Origin: Poriferisocius sp965200775
GTDB lineage: Bacteria > Actinomycetota > Acidimicrobiia > Acidimicrobiales > Bin134
Assembly (NCBI GenBank): GCA_965200775.1
Contig: OZ241383.1
Coordinates: 558,001 to 622,000, forward strand
Direction of reading: 5' to 3'
Length of the DNA: 64,000 nucleotides
Shown here piece after piece: positions 26,491 through 35,970 of the stretch. Each line of letters opens with the position of its first letter. The first letter of the stretch is position 1. The notes beneath the pieces are model-generated. The model was given only the letters and a program-made list of their open reading frames with translations, searched no databases and had not been told where the DNA came from. The translations under genes and the position numbers were made by a program.

Positions 26491-27492
26491 TCATTCCAGC
26501 TCCATCAGCACCTTGAGCGTTGATGATGCTCGTGCAGCATCGAGGGCCTGCTCGACATCATTGAGGCCGAATCTGCAAGAGACGAGAGGGACTCCCTTGA
26601 TGTCGCCGGCGGCGACGAGAGCAATGGCTCGTTCATAGTCGGCCTTTGTAGCCCCCCGTGGGTTTCGCAGCGTCAACTCCTTGAAGTAGAGCTGGTAGTA
26701 CGGCAGCCTGCCCTCGACCTCGGTGGTAGTGCCGTAGAGCACGACGGTCGCAGCGAAGCCGGCGAGGCTGATGGCCTGGGCAAATGTATGCACGGTTCCC
26801 ACAGCTTCGACGACTACTCCTGGCCCCCGGCCATCGGTCAGCTGCTCGACCACCGTGGCCGCTTGCTCAGGAGAAGTAGCCGCCACTGCCCCGTGTTGAA
26901 TGGCGAGTTCACGCTTCTGTTCGGATCGGGTGATCCCGATGACCTGCGCTCCCTGGAGTGCCAGGAGCTGTGTGATCAGTTGACCGGCGACGCCGAGGCC
27001 AATTACAACGGCGAACTCGCCTGATGATGCTGGTGCTTTCGATACTGCGTGGACGCAGGTGCCCAGCACTTGGAGCAGGCCTGCTGCCTCCGAGGAAACA
27101 TCGTCGGGGACGGCGAGCAGTTGCCGCTCTGCCACCGCCGCATACTCGGCAAACACCCCATCGAAGTCTCGGCCAAGAAGCCCCCCTTTGCGGCAGAGGT
27201 TGGGGTATCCCCGGAGACATAGGTGGCATTGGGCACATGAGACTCCTGGGTCGATGAGGACCCGTTGGCCAACACCGAATTCGGCCTCCGATCCGGGAAC
27301 CTCAATGACTCCAACTCCTTCATGGCCCATCACCCTCGGCATCTCCACGGGGATCTTGCCTGACACGATGCTTGTGTCGGTGCCACACAACCCGACGGTC
27401 TCCAGTCGAACCACGGCCGCATCCCCGGAATCGGGCGTTGGCACATTAGAGACTTCGACAACCCCTACATCAGTGAGTTGCGCGGCTCGCAT
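26491..27492 (-). CDS. Zinc-dependent alcohol dehydrogenase (MDR family)
   Basis: NAD(P)-dependent medium-chain dehydrogenase. Catalytic zinc ligands are Cys in GLCGTDTS and the His/Glu of MGHEGVGVIE. The structural-zinc cluster is CAQCHLCLRGYPNLC (four Cys). The Rossmann glycine motif is VIGLGVAGQLITQLL. 333 residues, slightly short for the family but complete. First gene of the operon that continues with the M24 protein, ATP-grasp/swivel protein and hydroxy-acid dehydrogenase. It diverges from the VOC gene across a 150-base spacer likely to hold both promoters. Substrate unknown; a hydroxylated pathway intermediate is likely. Confidence 0.9.
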   Translation of the reverse strand: MRAAQLTDVGVVEVSNVPTPDSGDAAVVRLETVGLCGTDTSIVSGKIPVEMPRVMGHEGVGVIEVPGSEAEFGVGQRVLIDPGVSCAQCHLCLRGYPNLCRKGGLLGRDFDGVFAEYAAVAERQLLAVPDDVSSEAAGLLQVLGTCVHAVSKAPASSGEFAVVIGLGVAGQLITQLLALQGAQVIGITRSEQKRELAIQHGAVAATSPEQAATVVEQLTDGRGPGVVVEAVGTVHTFAQAISLAGFAATVVLYGTTTEVEGRLPYYQLYFKELTLRNPRGATKADYERAIALVAAGDIKGVPLVSCRFGLNDVEQALDAARASSTLKVLMELE

Positions 27493-27642
27493 GAGTCGAG
27501 CCTACGCGCGGTCGCGCGCACCGGAGCGGAGGCTGACGCGGCGTGCTTTGGAAGAGGCTGTCAGAGTCGCGCCGGAGTGCCCCGCCGGAGCACGGGCTAG
27601 AATCTCCGTCCGGCTCCCGTCATCGTAGGAGTGTCCGTACAC

Positions 27643-28014
27643 ATGCCACGACTTACCCAGCTTGACCACGGGTCACTTTCGGTTGGCGATATCAACGAAG
27701 CGATCGTGTTCTATCGGGAGATCCTCGGTCTGACCCAGATTCCCCGACCTGATTTCGGCTTCCCGGGAGCATGGTTCGATGCCGGAGGCATTCCTGTGCA
27801 TCTGACAACTGACGGCAGCATGAGGGGTGCCGACTCGCCGATCCGCCCGAATGAGGGTCATCTGGCATTCAAGGTTGACGATATCGAGGCGATGATGAAG
27901 CACCTTGATGCCCACGGTGTCGCAGTTTGGGAACTCCAGGACTCGCCGGCAGCTCTCCGCCAGGTGTTCTTCAACGACCCCTGGGGCAACATGATCGAAA
28001 TGATCGTGTACTAA
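27643..28014 (+). CDS. VOC family protein (glyoxalase/dioxygenase fold)
   Basis: Small metalloenzyme-fold protein of about 123 residues. The strand LDHGSLSVGDINEAIVFYRE supplies the first His, GHLAFKVDDIE the second, and FFNDPWGNMIEMIVY the terminal Glu, an arrangement typical of Fe/Mn/Ni-dependent VOC enzymes. AGGAG lies 11 bases before the ATG at 27643; a GTG at 27631 is also in frame. First gene of a plus-strand run with the dihydropyrimidinase-like and ACMSD-like genes. It could isomerise, cleave or detoxify a ring or keto product, but the reaction is not determinable. Confidence 0.82.
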   Translation: MPRLTQLDHGSLSVGDINEAIVFYREILGLTQIPRPDFGFPGAWFDAGGIPVHLTTDGSMRGADSPIRPNEGHLAFKVDDIEAMMKHLDAHGVAVWELQDSPAALRQVFFNDPWGNMIEMIVY

Positions 28015-28064
28015 CCGATCAGGAGTGGCAGTCTCCGTGTGCATCGCAACAGATCCTGAAGCCG

Positions 28065-29420
28065 GTGGCCGACGCGACGTTTGATCTTGCGGTCCGGGGC
28101 GGGACCGTCGTGACCGCGACCGGCCGCAGGCGTGCCGATGTATACGTACGAGATGGCACTGTTGCGGCAGTCCTCGAACCGGACCGACCTGAATCCGCCA
28201 AGGTGGTGCTTGAAGCCGACGGGCAGTTCGTGCTCCCCGGAATGGTCGATACACATGTGCATCTGATGGAACCGGGCGATTCGACCCGAGAGGATTTTCC
28301 GACCGGGACCCGGGCTGCCGCCCGCCAAGGGGTTACCACGATCGTTGAGCACACCCACGGTTGGCCGCTCACTGACGCCGGACGGTTCACCGAGAAGTGG
28401 AACCACCTGCGGGGCCGATCGTATGTGGACTACGCATTCGCGGCTCACGTTTTCCCGGAGCACACCAACGAGATGCGCAGCCTCTGGGAGGCTGGTGTGA
28501 CCTTCTTCAAGATATTCACCTGCGCCACACATGGGGTCCCCGCAGTCACACCCGAGATCCTGCTGGATGTCTTTCAGGATTTGGCGAGCCTCGACGCGGC
28601 TTGCCTCGTGCATTGCGAAGACGACCTGATGACAGCTCGCAACGAACGGCGGCTGAAATCCGAGGGGCGCCTTGATCCGGGGGTGATCCCCGAGTGGCGG
28701 TCGCGTGAGGCGGAACTGGTCGCGGTGGGATCAGCGGCACTGCTGGCGAGAGCAACCGGGGTTCGAGCCACCGTTGCCCACGCGAGCAGTGCTGACGTTA
28801 TCGACCTGATCCAGCGGGAACGCTCTGCCGGATCTCCGATCGTGGCAGAAACCTGCCCTCAGTACCTCTATCTCTTTGAGTCGGAGATCCACGAGCACGG
28901 ATCGTTCCGCAAATTCACACCACCGGCCCGGATCCGGTCGGCAGAAGATCAGGACCGCATGTGGAACGCATTCAACGACGGTTCGATCAGCCACCTATCC
29001 ACCGATCATGCTCCAGCAACCGAGGCCCAAAAGCGGGAAGGCACCATCTGGGAGTGCCATTTTGGCCTTCCCGGCCTGGATACAACCGTAGCTCTCATGG
29101 TGGATGCCGCCCTGAGCGGGCGAACATCACTGGAGCGGGTTGTAGAGGCATACGCTCAGAGGCCCGCCGAGCAGTATCGACTGCGCGGCAAGGGCCGGAT
29201 CGAGGTGGGCTACGACGCCGACCTCGTTGTCGTTGATCCAAATGCGGTAAGGCAGATCACAAATGAAGACATAGTCTCCCGCGCCGGGTGGACGCCCTAC
29301 GCCGGGCGAAAAGTGCGAGGCCAAGTACAGTCTGTGCTGCTGCGGGGTCGAATTCTCAATGCCGAGGCCCCGCCTCGGGGACGGTTCATTCCCGGTCCGG
29401 GCTTGGCGCAGCACTCTTGA
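28065..29420 (+). CDS. Dihydropyrimidinase/allantoinase-like cyclic amidohydrolase
   Basis: Zinc amidohydrolase of the hydantoinase/dihydropyrimidinase/allantoinase/dihydroorotase group, which hydrolyses cyclic amides. Ligands are complete: HVHLMEPGD (HxH), the carboxylated Lys in FFKIFTCATHG, His in CLVHCEDD, His in VAHASSAD and the catalytic Asp in HLSTDHAP. The start is set at a GTG at 28065 (VADATFDLAVRGGTVV); the frame is open upstream but overlaps the VOC gene. About 451 residues, standard. Together with the ring-opening amidohydrolase at 38290-39387 it gives the cluster two unrelated cyclic-amide hydrolases. Exact ring unknown. Confidence 0.88.
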   Translation: MADATFDLAVRGGTVVTATGRRRADVYVRDGTVAAVLEPDRPESAKVVLEADGQFVLPGMVDTHVHLMEPGDSTREDFPTGTRAAARQGVTTIVEHTHGWPLTDAGRFTEKWNHLRGRSYVDYAFAAHVFPEHTNEMRSLWEAGVTFFKIFTCATHGVPAVTPEILLDVFQDLASLDAACLVHCEDDLMTARNERRLKSEGRLDPGVIPEWRSREAELVAVGSAALLARATGVRATVAHASSADVIDLIQRERSAGSPIVAETCPQYLYLFESEIHEHGSFRKFTPPARIRSAEDQDRMWNAFNDGSISHLSTDHAPATEAQKREGTIWECHFGLPGLDTTVALMVDAALSGRTSLERVVEAYAQRPAEQYRLRGKGRIEVGYDADLVVVDPNAVRQITNEDIVSRAGWTPYAGRKVRGQVQSVLLRGRILNAEAPPRGRFIPGPGLAQHS

Positions 29421-29483
29421 TCGCCATCTAGATCACGTAGAGTTCGGGCTCATCCTGGAGAGAGACAGTCAGGGGGACCATGG

Positions 29484-30491
29484 ATGGATCAGAAAACGCC
29501 GACGGTCGACGTTCACTGCCATTTGGCGACTTTGCCTGCTTCAGAGCTGCTCAGCCCCCATGCCCGACCCCAAGACGAGCCATACATCTACTTCATGGGC
29601 CAGGAGTCCCGTGACCAGAACCAGGTGTTGTTCTCGAAGATCATCGATCCGCTCACGAACCCCGATGCCCGAATCGAGCACATGGATGCAATGGGAATCG
29701 ACATACAGGGCCTGGCCACGTTTGTGTCCGAGTATGGGTATTGGGCGCCGCCCAGGGTTGCAGCAGAAGCGGCACGCCTTCAGAACGACAACCTGGCCAA
29801 GGCCGTTTCCGACCTACCGTCCCGGTTCTCGGCGTTTGGCGCAACGGTGCCCCTCCAGGATGTCGACTTGGCAATCGCCGAGATGGACAGGGCGGTTGAA
29901 GTGCTCGGCTTCAAGGGCTTGCAAATCGGAGGAACGATAGCGGGTCACAACCTCGACGAGCTGCGCTTCAGGCCTTTCTGGCAGGCGGTATCAGCCAAAG
30001 GAATCCCTGTCATCCTGCACCCGAACGGCTATGAGGAGAGCCACCGGTTCGGCGACTATTTCATGACCAACTGCATTGGCAACCCGTTGGAAACCATGGT
30101 GGCAGCCAATCGAATGATCTTCTCAGGGCTGTTCGAAGAACTTCCAGACCTCAAGGTAGTGCTGCTGCACGGAGGGGGTTACCTGCCTTTCTATGCGTCA
30201 CGTGCCGACCACACCTGGGAGGTTCGCCCCGAGACCCGCACACACATCCCCGACCATCCGCCCAGCCACTACATGAAGCGTCTTTTCTACGACTCTGTGG
30301 TCTTTCAGCCACTCTACCTCCGGCATCTCGTCGAGATTGTGGGCAGCGAACGGGTTATGGCTGGTACCGACTTTCCATTCGACATGGGCGAGAGAGATCC
30401 GATTGGACTCATCAACCGGACCGAGGGTTTGACCGATGCCGACCGGATCGCCATCAAGGGTGGGAACGCCGCACGGGTCTTCGGGCTGTAG
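29484..30491 (+). CDS. ACMSD-like amidohydrolase (decarboxylase/hydrolase)
   Basis: Amidohydrolase-2 protein in the aminocarboxymuconate-semialdehyde decarboxylase/resorcylate decarboxylase branch. Metal ligands: VDVHCH (residues 8-13), His in VILHPNGYEE, His in VVLLHGGGYLPF, and Asp in MAGTDFPFDMGE. 335 residues, matching ACMSD size. GGGGGA lies 8-10 bases upstream of the start. Third gene of the VOC/hydantoinase run, 63 bases behind the latter. Non-oxidative decarboxylation of an aromatic or muconate-type acid is the likely chemistry, but hydrolysis is possible. Confidence 0.85.
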   Translation: MDQKTPTVDVHCHLATLPASELLSPHARPQDEPYIYFMGQESRDQNQVLFSKIIDPLTNPDARIEHMDAMGIDIQGLATFVSEYGYWAPPRVAAEAARLQNDNLAKAVSDLPSRFSAFGATVPLQDVDLAIAEMDRAVEVLGFKGLQIGGTIAGHNLDELRFRPFWQAVSAKGIPVILHPNGYEESHRFGDYFMTNCIGNPLETMVAANRMIFSGLFEELPDLKVVLLHGGGYLPFYASRADHTWEVRPETRTHIPDHPPSHYMKRLFYDSVVFQPLYLRHLVEIVGSERVMAGTDFPFDMGERDPIGLINRTEGLTDADRIAIKGGNAARVFGL

Positions 30492-31160
30492 CTACGCCCC
30501 CAGATGCGAACGGAGGAAAGCGCTGGTTCGTTGCTGAGCCAGCGCTGCGGCCGAAGGGTGATACGAGGAGCGCACGTCGCAGTTGAATCCATGGTCGGCA
30601 CCGTCGTAGATGTACACCTCGACATCCGGATGGGCGGCACCGATGGCGGTTATGTCATCGAGCGGGATCATGTCGTCGATCTCCCCGAAGTGCAACATGG
30701 TCGGACATTGCGGCGAGACATCGATGAACTCGTGAATCTGGCCCCCGTAGTAGCACACAGCAGCTTCGATGGGGATCAGATTGGCGGCCAACCATGCCAC
30801 GCCACCTCCGAAACAGAACCCCACAACAGCAGTAGGCCGTGGCCGGCCAACGCGGCTGGCCGCGGCGGCGACGTCGAGTGGTGTCTTCGCCCAGTCAATC
30901 TGGGTGCGGATGGCCAATCCGGTTTGCAGACCTTCGGGCGTGTACTCGAGATCTACGCCTCGTTCGGCCCGGTCGAACATCGCCGGGGCAATAGCGAGGT
31001 AACCCATGGCCGCGTAGTCGTCGACGACCGACCTGATGTGAGCGTTCACCCCGAAGATCTCCTGAACGACCACTATGGCAGCCGCCGCATCCTGCCTACC
31101 CGACACATAGGCCGACAGCGCATGGCCGTCGGCGGCCTCAAGCTCTACGACCTCACCCAT
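30492..31160 (-). CDS. Dienelactone hydrolase family protein
   Basis: Alpha/beta hydrolase with a Cys nucleophile: VVGFCFGGGVAW, acid Asp in FGEIDDMIPL and His in GADHGFNCD, the Cys-Asp-His triad of dienelactone hydrolase. 222 residues, matching the family. AGGAGG lies seven bases before the ATG. The gene converges end to end on the ACMSD-like gene and diverges from the FAD monooxygenase gene. In aromatic pathways such enzymes open lactones formed after ring cleavage. Confidence 0.9.
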   Translation of the reverse strand: MGEVVELEAADGHALSAYVSGRQDAAAAIVVVQEIFGVNAHIRSVVDDYAAMGYLAIAPAMFDRAERGVDLEYTPEGLQTGLAIRTQIDWAKTPLDVAAAASRVGRPRPTAVVGFCFGGGVAWLAANLIPIEAAVCYYGGQIHEFIDVSPQCPTMLHFGEIDDMIPLDDITAIGAAHPDVEVYIYDGADHGFNCDVRSSYHPSAAALAQQRTSAFLRSHLGA

Positions 31161-31392
31161 TGGCTACCTCCTGCTCCTGGCCTCATTTGAGCTGCGACGT
31201 TCGGATCACAGCAGGAGCCGCTCTTCGTAATCCACCCTCGACAGAACACGGGGCTCGTGTTCTGTAATCAGGACCATATTGTGGGGTGGCGCAACAGCGT
31301 TGCTTCCTCTCCTTGCCGTCGGAGTGCATCGCCAGCCTGCGCCACTTATCCTTCTCCAGAATAGTCACCGAGCTTCGCGGGGGAGCCGCTGC

Positions 31393-32604
31393 ATGACACC
31401 GTCGGGCATCAGCCCGCTCCGTATCGCTGTTGCCGGAGGGTCCATCGGTGGGTTGACGGCAGGCATCCTGCTCCACGAACTCGGCCACGACGTTCACGTG
31501 TACGAGCGCTCCACAAGCGCCCTGGAAGGACGAGGGGCCGGCATAGTCGTGCTTCCCGTGACCGAGCGTTACTTCACGGAGAGAGGTACGGCGCTGGGCG
31601 AAGGTCGCGCCGAGGCTGCCGAAGTGGCGTTGACTCTCACGAACTGGAGTTATGTCGACCGGACCGGCTTCATCGTCGACACTGCTCCCACTTACAACCG
31701 GTTCACCTCCTGGAACACCTTGTACCGGGCGCTGCTCGACGTCCTACCAAGCGATCGTTATCACTTGTCCCACAACGTCACGGGATGCGTCCGTTCGTCC
31801 CGTGGTGTGTCCATCACATTCGAGCACGGAGCATCGCGGGACTGCGATCTGCTCGTCGCAGCCGATGGCATTGCCTCAACGGTACGCAAGATCGTCTCCC
31901 CCCACACCACGACCGACTACACCGGGTATGTCGCGTGGCGCGGCACTGTGTATGAGGGCGATCTCGAGCCGGGCACGGCAGAGATATTCGAGGATGCCAT
32001 GGTCTACCAGGTACTGGACCACGCCCACATTTTGGTCTATGCCATCCCGGGACCCGGAGACTCGGTCATCCCGGGGGAGCGAGCGCTCAATTTCGTGTGG
32101 TATCGCAACTCATCGGAGTCTGAGTTCGAAGAGCTAATGGTGGATCGGAATGGCCTGCATAGGCCGGCCACAATGCCGCCGGGCTTGGCCCAAGATCGTT
32201 TTGTGGCGGCGCTTCACGATGATGCAGTACGGCTCCTTGCCCCACAGCTTCGCGATGTGGTTCTTGCCTGTGAGGAGCCGTTCATCCAGGCGATCTTCGA
32301 CATGGCCGCGGACTGCTTCGTTCACGGCCGCATACTTCTCATCGGTGATGCGGCTACTGCACTGCGGCCCCATGTGGCGGCTGGTACCGCCAAGGCGTGT
32401 GCCGATGGGTGGGCGCTGCGAGACCACCTTCTGGCGGGCAACGACCTGGACACCGCACTGGCTGGTTGGGGGTACCAACAACTTGACCTCGCCCAGAAGG
32501 TTGCTGCCAGGTCACGACGCATGGGTCAACAGGCCCAGTTCGAGTCCACGATGATCCCTGGTGATCCAGATTGGCGTTTTGGACTGTTCGCACCAGGCAA
32601 CTGA
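31393..32604 (+). CDS. FAD-dependent monooxygenase, 2,6-dihydroxypyridine 3-monooxygenase-like
   Basis: Class A flavin hydroxylase. The FAD motif is VAGGSIGGLTAGILLHELGH, then GRGAGIVVLP, the DG motif LVAADGIASTVRK, YVAWRGTVYEG, and the second FAD motif RILLIGDAATALRPHVAAGT. Several of these segments (the YAGYVTWRG-like and GDAA.PRPHAAAG-like ones) and the C-terminal PGDPDWRFGL recall 2,6-dihydroxypyridine hydroxylase of Arthrobacter nicotine catabolism, from memory of that family. Start at 31393 (MTPSGISPLRIAV); upstream in-frame ATG rejected. 403 residues. Likely hydroxylates an aromatic N-heterocycle or phenolic ring. Stands alone, divergent from the dienelactone hydrolase gene by 230 bases. 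Confidence 0.85.
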   Translation: MTPSGISPLRIAVAGGSIGGLTAGILLHELGHDVHVYERSTSALEGRGAGIVVLPVTERYFTERGTALGEGRAEAAEVALTLTNWSYVDRTGFIVDTAPTYNRFTSWNTLYRALLDVLPSDRYHLSHNVTGCVRSSRGVSITFEHGASRDCDLLVAADGIASTVRKIVSPHTTTDYTGYVAWRGTVYEGDLEPGTAEIFEDAMVYQVLDHAHILVYAIPGPGDSVIPGERALNFVWYRNSSESEFEELMVDRNGLHRPATMPPGLAQDRFVAALHDDAVRLLAPQLRDVVLACEEPFIQAIFDMAADCFVHGRILLIGDAATALRPHVAAGTAKACADGWALRDHLLAGNDLDTALAGWGYQQLDLAQKVAARSRRMGQQAQFESTMIPGDPDWRFGLFAPGN

Positions 32605-32648
32605 ACCGGCTGCCCCTCGCGGAGCACCGCTTACGGTGAGGCTGCTTG

Positions 32649-33614
32649 CTATCCCGAGCGTGCCGACTGCCTGAGCCCCAGCACTGAGTTGGCGGCCAAG
32701 ACTGCTATGACGATCGTTCCGCCAATCAGCGCCTCAGCATTGGGCTGTTCGTCCAGTACCCACCACACCCACAAGGGTCCCAGAATCGTTTCCAGGAGCA
32801 TCAGCAGGCCGGTCTCCGGGGCAGATATTCGTTGGGGGCCAAGTGCGATCAACCCGAATGCGATTGGAAGGACAAGCACTCCGCTGGGAAGCAGGACAAG
32901 AAGATCGTCTCCGGTGATGTTGAGCGGTTCGGCGAACCAGACGTTGAAGCCGGCAGCCAACAACGCTCCAATCCCCCAAGCAGGGATCATGCTGACGTGA
33001 CTGCTCTTGCGCATGATGGTGAGACCGATGGCCATGGCCAGAGCGGCACCGGTAGCCGCGAGGTCACCGCCGAGGCGGCCAGTGCCAATGCTTCCGGCGA
33101 AGATGAACAGAACCGCTCCCAAACTTGCCGTCACGGCCAGCCAGACTCGCAGAGGGACGGGTTCGGCTAGGAAGATCCTGCTGAGCACCGCAGCGAACAG
33201 CGGAGCGGTTGCGAATATGACCAACGTGTTGGCCACACTCGTGTGGCTTATCGACGTTACGAACAAGGTGAGCTGTGATGCGAACAGCACCGCCACGACG
33301 AGGCCGGCGCGCCCGATGGATCGGAACTGAGCCAGAGTTCGACCCCGTGACCAAACGGCTGTCACCGCCAAGATAGTCAGGCCCATAAGGGCGCCCCGCC
33401 AGAAGACAATGGTCCAAGCGTCGGCATCGACAAGTCGTATGAGCAGGCTGTCCGGCGTCAGAACCAGGACGCCGCCGGTTGTGAGAAGAAGGCCGACTGC
33501 GTGCGACGACAGCCGGACGGGACGATCGGTGATGCTCTCAGGCAAAGCTATCTGGCCGAGGTCATTTGATTGCTTGGGGTTGAGGGGTGAGCCCACCGGC
33601 TGATTATGCGGCAC
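32649..33614 (-). CDS. EamA/DMT superfamily transporter
   Basis: Inner-membrane protein with ten predicted helices in two EamA halves: for example AVGLLLTTGGVLVLTPDSLL, SLGAVLFIFAGSIG, and at the C-terminus LLETILGPLWVWWVL and TIVIAVLAANSVLGL. 321 residues, typical. Drug/metabolite transporters commonly export or import small metabolites; substrate unknown. The first 17 residues come from a 39-bp repeat of the upstream cyclase gene's 3' end, so the natural start may have been replaced. It is the last gene of the OYE-cyclase-transporter run on the minus strand. Confidence 0.87.
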   Translation of the reverse strand: MPHNQPVGSPLNPKQSNDLGQIALPESITDRPVRLSSHAVGLLLTTGGVLVLTPDSLLIRLVDADAWTIVFWRGALMGLTILAVTAVWSRGRTLAQFRSIGRAGLVVAVLFASQLTLFVTSISHTSVANTLVIFATAPLFAAVLSRIFLAEPVPLRVWLAVTASLGAVLFIFAGSIGTGRLGGDLAATGAALAMAIGLTIMRKSSHVSMIPAWGIGALLAAGFNVWFAEPLNITGDDLLVLLPSGVLVLPIAFGLIALGPQRISAPETGLLMLLETILGPLWVWWVLDEQPNAEALIGGTIVIAVLAANSVLGLRQSARSG

Positions 33615-33667
33615 CGGAAGCTAACCGGAGGTCATTTGATTGCTTGAGGGTTGAGGGGTGAGCCCAC
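33558..33667. repeat. Direct repeat of about 39 bp joining two genes
   Basis: Copies at 33558-33596 and 33628-33667 (beginning gaggtcatttgattgcttg) differ by one inserted base. One copy encodes the end of the cyclase (GSPLNPQAIK), the other the start of the transporter (GSPLNPKQSND). Confidence 0.88.
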
Positions 33668-34585
33668 AGCTCGAGGGATGACGAGGGGTGGGGCGACAAG
33701 TTGGAACTGGTAGACACCGTCTTCGGCACAATCGGCCGCCAGCTCGTCGAGGTACCAGATCTCGCCGACGAACAGCCCCATGTTCACCACCATGACCAGG
33801 TGCAATGGCTGGAAGCTGCCTTCGATTTCGTTCGGCCGAACCTCGGCTCCCCAAGTGTCCGTGGCAATCGCCGCGACCTCACGCTCGGCCAGCCATGGTG
33901 CCGCCAACAGCGACAGTCCAGGCGAGTCGCCCGCCGAATACCCATCCCAACCCGGAAGCTCACGCCGCCGGGCCATGTCCCCAGTTCTGATGAGCACCAT
34001 GTCACCGGTGCCGACATCGACTCCGTGGTGCTCGCAGGCCATGTCCAGGTCTTCGCCGGTGATTGCATCTCCGGGCTGCAGATACTCGACACCGCGCACC
34101 CGCGGGATGTCCAGCAGCACGCCGCGCGACACCACCGTCTTTTGGTTCTCGATGCCGTTCTTGTCGGCTCCCGTGCTCGATACCAGCCGAGCGTCGTAAC
34201 CGTTGTACATCACCCCGTTGTGAAAAATGTGGGCCAGTGCATCCCACTGGGTCCCGCCCTGTAGGAACATGAACAGCGTGTCGTCGGCAACGCCCCAGCC
34301 AAGTGGCCAATCCTGGGCACCCTCGACGTGATCGGTGCCGGTCGCGACCATTTGATGAATCGCGTTGACGCGTCCGAAGGCACCCGTTTGGGGGCCTCGG
34401 CCGTCCAAAGGAAGTTGTAGCGAAAAGACCTTCCCGCTTCTGACGAGACCAGCCGACTCGACGACCTTTTCGGGAGTGATGTGGTTCAGGGTTCCGAGCT
34501 CGTCATCTGCCCCCCAGCGACCCCAGTTGCGGTAATCGGTGCAGTATTGGTTCAGCAGCTCAACAGTGATGTCTGGCGTGGCCAT
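33632..34585 (-). CDS. Cyclase/kynurenine-formamidase-like metal hydrolase
   Basis: Member of the putative-cyclase family, a metal-dependent fold that hydrolyses amides such as N-formylkynurenine or isatin. The metal motif appears as GGTQWDALAHI, with the distal SRGVLLDIPR, GDMVLIRTG and a C-terminal HLVMVVNMGLFVGE. 317 residues. Start at 34585 is fixed by AGGAGG about nine bases upstream. Located between OYE and the transporter on the same strand. It is likely to cleave a cyclic or N-acyl amide in the pathway (inference). Confidence 0.85.
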   Translation of the reverse strand: MATPDITVELLNQYCTDYRNWGRWGADDELGTLNHITPEKVVESAGLVRSGKVFSLQLPLDGRGPQTGAFGRVNAIHQMVATGTDHVEGAQDWPLGWGVADDTLFMFLQGGTQWDALAHIFHNGVMYNGYDARLVSSTGADKNGIENQKTVVSRGVLLDIPRVRGVEYLQPGDAITGEDLDMACEHHGVDVGTGDMVLIRTGDMARRRELPGWDGYSAGDSPGLSLLAAPWLAEREVAAIATDTWGAEVRPNEIEGSFQPLHLVMVVNMGLFVGEIWYLDELAADCAEDGVYQFQLVAPPLVIPRAVGSPLNPQAIK

Positions 34586-34653
34586 GCGTTCGGCTCCTCC
34601 TCTGGGTGTCCAATCGCCTCGAAGCAATTGAACGTGGCATGGGACTCATGCTG

Positions 34654-35850
34654 TTAATGAGGCCCACTTTTACGCAAGCGCCGAAGCTGAGCAACCGCAG
34701 CGTGTAGGAGCCGCACACGTGGAGTGCGCCAGCACTGCAAACGGTGTAGCCCCTCGTTCTCGAGGCAGAGATTGCACGAGGTGCAATCCAACCGGCCTCT
34801 GCGACCGGCTTCAATCTGGGCCACGATGTCCGGCTCGCGTATGAGAGGTCGGGCCAGGCAGACAAAGTCGCAGGACCCTTCGGCCAGGACCCGCTCGACA
34901 GTGTCGGTGGTCCGGATTCCGCCCACCAGAAGCACCTTCAGGTCGGGGGCAACGGCACGAATGGCGCGAGCGAAGGGCTCGAAGTACGCCTCGCGGTTCG
35001 GCGGGGAGAACATCCGGTGGTAGAGGTGATCCGACAGAGCCCGTCGCCGGTCAACGGCAACGTACTTGTGACACGAATCGGCTCCGGAGGTCATCAGGCC
35101 AACGCTCACCTCGACTGCATCAAGACCGAGGCCGGCCAGCACCCGCACGCGCTCGACGCTCTCGGCAAGCTGCAAGCCGTTGTCAACCTCATCCACCATG
35201 CCCACCTTTGCTGTCACCGGGAAATCGGGCCCAACCGCCTCACGGACTGACTGGTACACCCTCGTCAGCAGCAGTGACCTCCGGCCGGCATCGCCGCCCC
35301 ATCGATCGGTGCGCGTGTTCGAATAGGGGGAGTTGAACGAGCTGATCAAGTACCCGTTGGCCGCGTGGATGTGTACGCCATCGAATCCCGCATCCGCTGC
35401 TCGAACGGCGGCCACGCCGAAGGCGTCTATCACCTCCTCGATTTCCTCATCGCTAGCTGCCTCAGCCTCGGATCCAGTCAGAGCGTTGGGCACCGAAGAT
35501 GGGGCGAGCAATGCGAAGTTGCCCATTCCACTCTGATTGCCCGCATGGGCGAGCTGAGCGAATATCTTCCCACCGGCATCATGGACAGCCTGAGTGAGAC
35601 GGGCCAGGCCCGGGATCATTGAGTCGTCGTGGATCCCTGTCTGGTTTGGCAGCGATTGACCGCGGGCGTGAACGAACGCATGACCGAGAAGGGACAGCCC
35701 CACTCCTTTTGCGGCCAGAGTCCGGTGGAGTTCCACCAGCGCAGGGGTGACGCCCCCACTCTCGGTCGCCATGGTCTCCGAAGTAGCGGCGCGGACGAAG
35801 CGGTTCTTTATCTCGAGGCGTCCGATACGCCCGGGAGTGAACACCTGCAT
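34654..35850 (-). CDS. Old yellow enzyme family NADH:flavin oxidoreductase
   Basis: FMN-binding TIM barrel of 398 residues. Landmarks are LEIKNRFVRAAT (FMN contact), FAQLAHAGNQS, GFDGVHIHAANGYLISSFNS, LLVGGIRTTD and a C-terminal CTSCNLCLENEG with a fourth Cys ten residues on, a pattern resembling the iron-sulfur ligands of 2,4-dienoyl-CoA reductases. The C-terminal FAD domain of those reductases is absent. Start at 35850 (MQVFTPGRIG). First gene of the OYE-cyclase-transporter run; it diverges from the CocE gene. Close in layout to the paralogue at 44122-45312. Reduces an activated C=C bond, substrate unknown. Confidence 0.88.
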   Translation of the reverse strand: MQVFTPGRIGRLEIKNRFVRAATSETMATESGGVTPALVELHRTLAAKGVGLSLLGHAFVHARGQSLPNQTGIHDDSMIPGLARLTQAVHDAGGKIFAQLAHAGNQSGMGNFALLAPSSVPNALTGSEAEAASDEEIEEVIDAFGVAAVRAADAGFDGVHIHAANGYLISSFNSPYSNTRTDRWGGDAGRRSLLLTRVYQSVREAVGPDFPVTAKVGMVDEVDNGLQLAESVERVRVLAGLGLDAVEVSVGLMTSGADSCHKYVAVDRRRALSDHLYHRMFSPPNREAYFEPFARAIRAVAPDLKVLLVGGIRTTDTVERVLAEGSCDFVCLARPLIREPDIVAQIEAGRRGRLDCTSCNLCLENEGLHRLQCWRTPRVRLLHAAVAQLRRLRKSGPH

Positions 35851-35970
35851 TGGTGACCCAAGGTACGCTCCTTCTGCCGGCAAGTTACGTTGGAGACAGC
35901 ACACGTCCAGTCGAGAGCCCTTCTAGACTGCGACGGCTAGCGCCAGAAACCCGACCCAACGAGGAGATCC

